7,298 nt of DNA. It comes from Candidatus Dadabacteria bacterium. Its GTDB lineage: Bacteria; Desulfobacterota_D; UBA1144; Nemesobacterales; UBA2774. Position 1 is the first letter of the stretch; each line of letters starts with the position of its first letter. Shown piece after piece: positions 1 to 4,765 of the stretch. Below the pieces are notes generated by a model that made no database searches, was not told where the DNA came from, and was given only the letters and a program-made list of their open reading frames with translations. The stretch is taken from positions 1-7,298 of the forward strand of contig JAGVLR010000134.1 of the NCBI GenBank assembly GCA_020054175.1, given 5' to 3'. Both the position numbers and the translations under genes were made by a program.

Positions 1-128
1 GTCGGCGGATTGGTCGGCTCCGAGCCGCCCCCTCCGCTGCCGCCGCAGCCTCCATATGTAAATGGAAGCAGCAGGGCCAGGCACATCAGTACAAATATAC
101 TCGAGAGCCTGCTTTTCTTAATACACAT
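1..128 (-). CDS. Putative lipoprotein, N-terminal part only (runs off left edge)
   Basis: Only about 42 codons are in the window. The start ATG (126-128) follows AGGAGG with an 8-nt spacer. The product begins MCIKKSRLSS, continues with a hydrophobic stretch (about residues 11-24), then TYGGC, which looks like a slightly unusual lipobox with Cys28 as the lipidated residue. After the Cys comes a Gly/Ser-rich run and SEPTNPP, the beginning of a Pro/Thr-rich linker like the one in the cupredoxin lipoprotein further right. I infer an exported lipoprotein tethered through a flexible linker. The functional domain lies outside the window, so no function can be given. The lipobox has Tyr at -3 where Leu is usual, so a plain signal peptide is an alternative. 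Confidence 0.72.
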   Translation of the reverse strand, partial: MCIKKSRLSSIFVLMCLALLLPFTYGGCGGSGGGGSEPTNPP

Positions 129-136
129 CTCTCATA

Positions 137-142
137 CCTCCT
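137..142 (-). promoter_or_regulatory. Shine-Dalgarno site of the truncated lipoprotein gene
   Basis: AGGAGG on the minus strand, 8 nt before the ATG at 126-128. It fixes this start: the nearby upstream ATG in another frame meets a stop within six codons. Confidence 0.8.
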
Positions 143-775
143 TTTATTGAGATAAACTGTCGTCGATTGTGGAAATAAGGGTTATTCCTTCAACCCGTAT
201 CTCTTATAAAAACTGCGGTTGATTGCCTGCTAATCGCCGGAATTTATATCTGTGAAATTGGCGTAAGGACGATTCTAGTGGATTGAACTGGTTAATTCTA
301 TCGATGAAATAACCTTTTTATTGTAATAAGAGGACTTGCCGGATAGTAATTATTTGCAACTTAAAATGCTTCAGTAAATATGGAATTCTGTGGCGCTAAA
401 CATAAAAGAGTGTAGCAGTTTATTATATTACAAATGAATTGTAGAATTGACACCGGTTTGTAGTAAAAAGCGAATTCTATAGATTTTATTTGTAATTTAA
501 TCGGGTGGTTTAAACATTGATCGGCGGTCGGATTCTATCCGCAGGTAACCGGAAATGTCCCATTTTATCTAGTAGGGATAGAACCTGCTTGTAATTCATG
601 AAGTAAACGCCTGCCTGAGTCTCCGCGCTTCTTGTAAGACTTATGAATAATTCGTGAAAATAGGGATTGTACCCTTAAGGCACTCAGGGACGTCTCTTTG
701 GCTTAAATTTACTCATACACGACCTGAGGGTTGTGCTGGTTTTGCAAGTCCGAATTTATTACATACTAAACAATT

Positions 776-809
776 ATCCCCCTCTCCCGCGTCATGCGGG
801 GAGGGGGAT
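776..809 (-). terminator. GC-rich hairpin, probable terminator of the cupredoxin lipoprotein gene
   Basis: The left arm (776-790) and right arm (796-809, GCGGGGAGGGGGAT) pair over 14 bp with a single bulged T at 785 and a 5-nt loop (GTCAT). It lies 34 nt beyond the stop codon of the minus-strand gene ending at 844. On that strand it is followed by AATTGTTTAG, a weak U-tract, so a rho-independent terminator is likely but not textbook. It could also be a copy of a dispersed intergenic repeat. Confidence 0.55.
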
Positions 810-843
810 TAGTTTCAGCATAAATTTCACTTCTTGACAGTCG

Positions 844-1737
844 TTACGGAGTAACCGTTATCGTTCCCGACATTAAGATTCCACCAGGTGCTCCATGAAG
901 TAAGCAATAATATGGAACCGAGCCTTCGGAAGTGAAGGTGAACTCGAACTCGTCACCAGGTCCCATAAAATTCGGGCTTGGATATTCTGTTGCGGAGCTA
1001 AAAGTTGTACCGTCGTCGCTTCTGGCATCGTGGTCGAGCGCGCCGTTGTTTACCCACTTCACGGTGTCACCGACCTTGATCGTCAGATTCTTCGGAACGA
1101 ATTCATTGTCGATTATGCTAACCTCGTGTATTACAGGGGCCGGCGTCGGTGTGGCCGTCGGCGGAGTGGTCGGCGGTGCCGTTGGTGTAGTTGTCGGAGG
1201 CGTGGTCGGCGGATTCGTTGGTGTAGTCGTTGGCGGATTTGTTGGTGTAGTTGTCGGCGGAGGCGTCGGTCCGGAAGAAGTAATCCTCAGTGTGTAGGTA
1301 TAATCCGGTCCTCCGTCACCATTATTGTCTCCTACCACTATGAAATGCCTTCCGAGCGGAAGGCCCACTTCGTCCTCGAGAAAATTCGATCCGGTGGCCA
1401 GAAGTTCGTGATCCGGTCCGGGTCCGTAAAACTCGAGGAACGGGGTTAACAGGGTCGTGTTGCTTACTTCTGCGGTTATAATCGTGCCTTCGGTCTGGAC
1501 GTCGAAACAGAAGTAATCGTCGTCACCGGAAGGATCTACGACTGCGTTAATCGTTATATTCGGGCTTATCAGGTTACAGGTTTCGAAACTATTGTTAGGT
1601 TCCGACTCTCCCCTTTTGCTCTTCTTATCGTCACAACCGCTCAGCATCGTCATGCTGACGAAGTTAAACATAAGAATCAACACGACGATAGCGGGCAAAT
1701 ACAACCTCGATGAATTCACTCTCTTTATTAAGCTCAT
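844..1737 (-). CDS. Lipoprotein with PPC-type domain, Pro/Thr linker and C-terminal cupredoxin (blue copper) domain
   Basis: 297 residues from the ATG at 1735-1737, chosen because AGGAGG lies 11 nt upstream and a lipoprotein signal follows directly. A 28-codon-longer ATG at 1821 has no such site. Residues 14-34 are hydrophobic and end in the lipobox LSGC (Cys35). Residues 45-152 match the bacterial pre-peptidase C-terminal (PPC) beta-sandwich pattern: SEPNNSFET, GDDDYFCFDV, then YTYTLRI. Residues 156-201 are a Pro/Thr-rich linker. Residues 203-297 are a cupredoxin with type-1 copper ligands His236 (DHDAR), Cys278 (YYC), His281 (LLHG) and Met289 (ILMSG). By family knowledge such domains carry single electrons or bind copper outside the cytoplasm. 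The electron partner is unknown. The PPC domain may mediate binding or secretion. The domain calls are firm; the physiological role is not. Confidence 0.9.
   Translation of the reverse strand: MSLIKRVNSSRLYLPAIVVLILMFNFVSMTMLSGCDDKKSKRGESEPNNSFETCNLISPNITINAVVDPSGDDDYFCFDVQTEGTIITAEVSNTTLLTPFLEFYGPGPDHELLATGSNFLEDEVGLPLGRHFIVVGDNNGDGGPDYTYTLRITSSGPTPPPTTTPTNPPTTTPTNPPTTPPTTTPTAPPTTPPTATPTPAPVIHEVSIIDNEFVPKNLTIKVGDTVKWVNNGALDHDARSDDGTTFSSATEYPSPNFMGPGDEFEFTFTSEGSVPYYCLLHGAPGGILMSGTITVTP
1135..1269 (-). repeat. Pro/Thr linker coding repeat
   Basis: Imperfect direct repeats built on GTTGGTGTAG (plus strand, copies at 1181, 1217 and 1241, spaced 36 and 24 nt) encode units such as TPTNPPTT in the linker between the PPC and cupredoxin domains. 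This is low-complexity coding DNA that probably changes length by slippage or recombination. Confidence 0.8.
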
Positions 1738-1748
1738 TACTTTACAAA

Positions 1749-1754
1749 CCTCCT
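1749..1754 (-). promoter_or_regulatory. Shine-Dalgarno site deciding the start of the cupredoxin lipoprotein
   Basis: AGGAGG on the minus strand, 11 nt upstream of the ATG at 1737. A TATAAT box on the same strand (1798-1803) would start transcription near 1791, downstream of the alternative ATG at 1821, which also argues for the shorter protein. No convincing -35 accompanies that box. Confidence 0.7.
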
Positions 1755-1971
1755 TTTTCTCGTGAACTGGAATTTCCCCTTTTTCACGGTATGAATCATT
1801 ATAAATAATGGAGTTTTTCATTCATATAGTTCTACGGATGATTATTCTGTAGTTAGAAATGCTAGTCTTTTATCATGTAAATGACTACAGTCTCTTGGCT
1901 GGCGCTCGAAACAAGCCGGATATGGTGTATTTAAATTGGGAGAAAAAGGTGGAATTCAAATAACAGGGGGG

Positions 1972-2445
1972 CTAATACCCTAGTCCCCGGCCTTCGGCCT
2001 CTCTGTCGCCAAGCGGCATCTCTTGTGCAGGCGATTCTTCCTCGAGGCCGTATTCTTCGCCCTCGGGAGCCGACGGGAGAATCTCGGAGGCCTGGTCTAA
2101 AGTTTCGGAATCGGCGCCAACTTCTTCCGATGCCTGGTCGTCGGTTTCCGAAACCTGGTCCAGCTCTTCGGTCGGTGCAATATCCTGGCCTACTTCTTCC
2201 GAAACCTCGTCGTCGGATTCGGAAACGGCGTCGAGGGGCTCGGTGGGTACGCCCTCGACAGGCTCGGACAATTCTCCGATGGGCTCAGAGACCTGGTCGA
2301 TCTGCTCGGTCTCGGGGTCGAGCTGAATGACTGCGCGGCCTGTTCCGCCAGAAAGGCCTGACACAGCGCCTGCCTGGCCTGCGGTGAGCAGGAATGCGCC
2401 TGCCGTAAGTGAGCAAAAGATGAGTTTCCCAAGCATGCCCGTCAT
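1972..2445 (-). CDS. Small secreted, highly acidic repeat protein, function unknown
   Basis: 157 residues. The N-terminus (MTGMLGKLIF, then a hydrophobic run to about residue 23) is a Sec signal peptide with likely cleavage after AGQAGA (residue 27). The mature part has 39 Asp/Glu against only 3 Lys/Arg by my count. It contains two clear copies of a 21-24-residue unit (71-94 and 95-115) starting LDxVSExDD and continuing with xxSEEVG, plus shorter LDQASE-like echoes. No catalytic motif, cysteine pair or membrane segment is visible after the signal. It is probably disordered; cation binding or an envelope or matrix role are only guesses. The start is uncertain: ATG 2445 and ATG 2436 are both in frame and neither has a good Shine-Dalgarno. 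The signal peptide and the regular unit argue that it is a real gene. Confidence 0.72.
   Translation of the reverse strand: MTGMLGKLIFCSLTAGAFLLTAGQAGAVSGLSGGTGRAVIQLDPETEQIDQVSEPIGELSEPVEGVPTEPLDAVSESDDEVSEEVGQDIAPTEELDQVSETDDQASEEVGADSETLDQASEILPSAPEGEEYGLEEESPAQEMPLGDREAEGRGLGY
2101..2235 (-). repeat. Acidic repeat units within the secreted protein gene
   Basis: Two tandem copies, 2164-2235 and 2101-2163, encode the LDxVSExDDxxSEEVG unit. The second copy is three codons shorter at its end. Further degenerate LDQxSE and VSEP fragments flank them. Confidence 0.75.
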
Positions 2446-2467
2446 GTCTGATGCCTTATTCGTGTAC

Positions 2468-2492
2468 TTAACACGTTCTTAATATGTGTTAA
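2468..2492. promoter_or_regulatory. Perfect inverted repeat, candidate operator
   Basis: TTAACAC (2468-2474) and GTGTTAA (2486-2492) form a perfect 7-bp dyad with an 11-bp spacer, an 18-bp half-site distance that places both halves on nearly the same DNA face. It lies 23 bp upstream of the acidic protein start, where a repressor would act. An imperfect -10-like box (TATGAT, minus strand, 2503-2508) lies just upstream of it. No protein is assigned; the repeat could be chance in AT-rich DNA. Confidence 0.35.
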
Positions 2493-2617
2493 CGCTAATG
2501 TAATCATAGCGCATAATCAACCAGCATGAAAGGATAATTTTTATCGGCCGGTTTTTATCGCCTTGGTGCTGATATCATTTTTAGAGTCTTCTCGGCATCG
2601 TACTGTTCCTTCTTAAA

Positions 2618-2646
2618 TTGAAAAAATCGGCCTCATTTAATATAAT
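2618..2646 (+). promoter_or_regulatory. Near-consensus sigma-70 promoter of the ppk2-Nudix operon
   Basis: TTGAAA (2618-2623), a 17-bp spacer and TATAAT (2641-2646). Five of six -35 bases and all -10 bases match the consensus at optimal spacing. The predicted transcription start near 2653 gives a leader of about 168 nt before ppk2, long for a simple housekeeping gene. Confidence 0.75.
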
Positions 2647-2652
2647 TATCGC

Positions 2653-2820
2653 GAATTGATTTTGGCCTGCCCGAGTGTAACTCTAATATGTATGAAATGC
2701 ATTTACCGGGCCTGGACGGGATAAGACGTGTCCCGGAGGTTTATCCGGATCAGCCGCGCCAATGACGATACGCAGGATGCCATCAGGACTTTCGCGTTAA
2801 AAATTCAGAGGTGATGTTTA
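2653..2820 (+). promoter_or_regulatory. Long 5' leader of ppk2 with competing small hairpins
   Basis: The inferred untranslated leader contains alternative short stems that share bases: CGGGA (2717-2721) with TCCCG (2731-2735); CCGGA (2733-2737) with TCCGG (2744-2748); and CCGGG (2706-2710) with CCCGG (2732-2736). Only one can form at a time. A 25-codon open frame (ATG 2688, stop 2763-2765) crosses them but lacks a Shine-Dalgarno. It ends with the strong ppk2 site GAGGTGAT (2808-2815). I recognise no known riboswitch class; regulation through this leader is a hypothesis. Confidence 0.35.
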
Positions 2821-3708
2821 ATGAAGAAGCTGACAGGTAAAGAAATCACCAAAATAGAAGCGCCCTACGACGGGATAAGCTTGAAAGACTATTATGTCGA
2901 GAAGAGGCGTCTTCAGCTCGAGCTTCTAACCATGCAGCAGAAAGTTGCCAAGTTGGGGCAGAGGGTCTGTATATGTTTTGACGGCCGCGACGCCGCCGGA
3001 AAGGGCTCGACGATAATTCGCTTCACGCAGAACCTGATGCCGAAATACTACAGGATCGTCGATCTCGGCGTACCGACTCCGAAGGAATCGAAGTACTGGT
3101 TTCACCGTTACGAGCAGCACCTCCCCGAGCCTGGGCAGATGGTATTTTTCGACCGCTCGTGGTATAACCGCGCCCTCATAGAGCCGACTATGGGCTACTG
3201 CACGCAGAAGCAGTACGAGTACTTCATACACAAGGTGCTCGACTGGGAGCATAACCTCATAGACGAAGGGCTGCTACTCATTAAGTTTTATCTTTCGGTA
3301 GACCCTGAGCATCAGCTATACCGGTTTCAGGAGAGGCTTACGGATCCGCTCAAGTTCTGGAAGTTCTCGGAGAACGACTTTCACGCCCGGAAGAAGTGGG
3401 AGACGTTCACTAAATATAAGGAGCAGATGTTCGACTATACAGCCTCGGAAAAGTCGCCCTGGATACTGCTAAACGCCAACTCGCGGAAAACGTCCAGGCT
3501 TACTTCCATGCTTTACGTAATTAGAACTTATGGGGACGATAAATTCGTTCCGCTCACCGGAGAAGACGTAACCGAGACCCATAGCATAGAGATAAACGGC
3601 GTCGCGTTCAGCGGCCTCAACAAGCTCCAGTACTCCGTCTTGAAAGAGATGGCGGACGAAAATAAACTAAATGCTCAGGAGGTTTTAACGAACCCATCAA
3701 ATGAATGA
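2821..3708 (+). CDS. ppk2: Polyphosphate kinase 2 (PPK2)
   Basis: 295 residues; the start ATG is 9 nt after GAGG of a strong Shine-Dalgarno. PPK2 enzymes move phosphate between inorganic polyphosphate and nucleotides in the cytoplasm; single-domain class I members typically make ATP or GTP from the diphosphates. Seen here: Walker A FDGRDAAGKGS (53-63), Walker B-type VFFDRSWYNRA (108-118, with Asp111 and Arg112), and the Arg/Lys-rich lid RLTDPLKFWKF (172-182) followed by KKWETFTKYKEQMF (191-204), all in the family order and spacing. A C-terminal tail (about 245-295) goes a little beyond the kinase core. The gene is transcribed from its own strong promoter and overlaps the Nudix gene, so the pair is probably co-expressed for nucleotide and polyphosphate balance under stress or starvation. 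The nucleotide preference cannot be read from the sequence. Confidence 0.95.
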   Translation: MKKLTGKEITKIEAPYDGISLKDYYVEKRRLQLELLTMQQKVAKLGQRVCICFDGRDAAGKGSTIIRFTQNLMPKYYRIVDLGVPTPKESKYWFHRYEQHLPEPGQMVFFDRSWYNRALIEPTMGYCTQKQYEYFIHKVLDWEHNLIDEGLLLIKFYLSVDPEHQLYRFQERLTDPLKFWKFSENDFHARKKWETFTKYKEQMFDYTASEKSPWILLNANSRKTSRLTSMLYVIRTYGDDKFVPLTGEDVTETHSIEINGVAFSGLNKLQYSVLKEMADENKLNAQEVLTNPSNE

Positions 3709-4168
3709 AGAATTTACATTAGCCAAGACGCTCAACCTTCCGAGGATAAAATCCGCCGGGGGACTGGTTTACAACGACAATTATCACATCCTCCTAATAT
3801 TCAAGCGCGGTAAGTGGGACCTTCCAAAAGGCCGTTTCGAATTGGATACGGACCCGGTGGATACGGCTCTCAGGGAGATAAGCGAAGAGACCGGCCTCGA
3901 CAGGGGGAAGCTCACGGTCAAGGATAAGCTCGTTTCGACGTGGCACACTACGAGATACGATAAGACCAAATACCTTAAAAAGACCAACTGGTATCTCGTT
4001 CATTACCGCGGCGCGGATTCGGACGTCTCGCCTCAGTATTCGGAAGGGATAATCGAATGCAGGTGGGTGCACCTGCCGGATCTCGACAAGTACAGGCCTC
4101 TTCTGCTCGCCCGGATTGAGTACGTAATAGATTTCTGGCTTCAGAACATCGCCTACGCTCCGAGATAA
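3701..4168 (+). CDS. Nudix hydrolase, translationally coupled to ppk2
   Basis: 155 residues. Nudix enzymes cleave a nucleoside or other diphosphate linked to a further moiety using divalent metal. The fold is visible: SAGGLVYNDNYHILLIFKRG (18-37), KWDLPKG, then the Nudix box at 44-66 with REISEETGL (58-66) providing the metal-binding glutamates. The box deviates at one point: the Glu six residues after Gly44 is Thr50, with Asp51 beside it. The start ATG overlaps the last 8 nt of ppk2 (ATGAATGA), and an in-frame stop lies just upstream, so no longer start exists. The only AGGAGG (3677-3682) is 18 nt away, too far for normal use, so re-initiation after ppk2 is likely. Substrate unknown; diadenosine polyphosphate, inositol- or poly-phosphate or dNTP-like targets are possible given the partner. 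It ends 9 nt from the convergent PilZ gene. Confidence 0.9.
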   Translation: MNEEFTLAKTLNLPRIKSAGGLVYNDNYHILLIFKRGKWDLPKGRFELDTDPVDTALREISEETGLDRGKLTVKDKLVSTWHTTRYDKTKYLKKTNWYLVHYRGADSDVSPQYSEGIIECRWVHLPDLDKYRPLLLARIEYVIDFWLQNIAYAPR

Positions 4169-4177
4169 AGATACGCG

Positions 4178-4519
4178 CTATTTGGTAAGTCTTTTGATCC
4201 GCTCGGTATATATGCGTTTTACTGCCTGCTCGAAATCCTCGGCTATTTGTATGCCCATGTTGCCGGACTGGCTTCCGAGCGTTCTCGTGGACCACTTCAC
4301 AATGCCTTCTATTCTGGCCTCGGGTGCGCTGTCTTCCGTGCCGAGGTCTTCCTGGAAGCTGATTACTATTCTGGTGCCGGGCGGATAGAGATTCCGCGAT
4401 TCGATTTCCAGTCCGCTTTCCGAGATGTTCGAGGCGTAGCCCATGTACTTTGGCTCGTCCTTTCCGAGCCTTATACGCTTACGGTACGGAAGTCGTCTCG
4501 ACTGTCTCTTCTCTCCCAT
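4178..4519 (-). CDS. Single-domain PilZ protein, probable c-di-GMP receptor
   Basis: 113 residues from the ATG at 4517-4519, preceded by GGGGAAAAAC; a 16-codon-longer start at 4567 has no Shine-Dalgarno and adds a non-conserved stretch. The two c-di-GMP-binding signatures are intact: RxxxR as RLPYR (Arg9, Arg13) and NxSxxG as NISESG (Asn31, Ser33, Gly36), followed by the beta-barrel strands (LEIESRNLYPPGTRIVIS, then IEGIVKW). No output domain is attached, so it would act by binding a partner; PilZ proteins of this size commonly govern motility, adhesion or exopolysaccharide. A -10-like TATACT (minus strand, 4538-4543) lies close upstream and fits the shorter start. Convergent with the Nudix gene, so not in its operon. 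Confidence 0.88.
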   Translation of the reverse strand: MGEKRQSRRLPYRKRIRLGKDEPKYMGYASNISESGLEIESRNLYPPGTRIVISFQEDLGTEDSAPEARIEGIVKWSTRTLGSQSGNMGIQIAEDFEQAVKRIYTERIKRLTK

Positions 4520-4765
4520 GTTTTTCCCCGCCCGTAAAGTATAAACCCATTTAACCCCTGCCGGCATGGGAAATATGACCGGGACCGCGTAATCAACGGA
4601 TATTTAATTCTTGTATATGCATGAACAGAAGATGCGTATTAAGGGTGCGGCATCATTCTTCAAAGCTCCGGTCTGGCGGGTAACTTCGGGTTTCGCTCAT
4701 ATTTCGAGGCTCGTGCAATTCTCCGCCGGTGTGTGTAGAATTGTATAGTGAATTAATTGATCTAT

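Larger units (their letters stand above)
129..843. other. Long AT-rich intergenic gap, no gene recognised
   Basis: About 715 nt separate the stop of the cupredoxin lipoprotein gene from the start of the truncated lipoprotein gene, both on the minus strand. I see no reading frame of useful length, no tRNA and no recognisable riboswitch. It holds the GC-rich hairpin at 776-809 and, at the left end, the Shine-Dalgarno site and presumably the promoter of the truncated gene. A TATAAG box (minus strand, around 204-209) could be its -10, but no good -35 is found at the right spacing. The stretch is clearly richer in A and T than the flanking genes. Confidence 0.6.

Noticed and set aside
1135..1269. 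Regularly spaced repeats that might suggest a CRISPR array
   Set aside because: Units are short, imperfect and unevenly spaced (36 and 24 nt), lie inside a reading frame and encode the Pro/Thr linker.
932..1449. Plus-strand open frames opposite the cupredoxin lipoprotein gene, rich in Val/Gly or Arg
   Set aside because: They mirror the Pro/Thr linker repeats on the coding strand, have no Shine-Dalgarno and show no domain; the minus-strand protein has clear domains.
1738..1821. N-terminal extension of the cupredoxin lipoprotein from ATG 1821
   Set aside because: It would bury the lipoprotein signal behind 28 charged residues and ignores the AGGAGG in front of ATG 1737.
3975..4295. Minus-strand frame spanning the Nudix and PilZ genes
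   Set aside because: It overlaps two genes with clear conserved motifs and itself shows no recognisable pattern.
4520..4567. Longer start for the PilZ protein at ATG 4567
   Set aside because: No Shine-Dalgarno there, and the shorter start sits directly before the conserved PilZ region.
4757..4765. TTG start for the first dehydrogenase
   Set aside because: ATG 4766 gives a signal peptide of the same 17-residue length as the paralogue; TTG has no supporting ribosome site.
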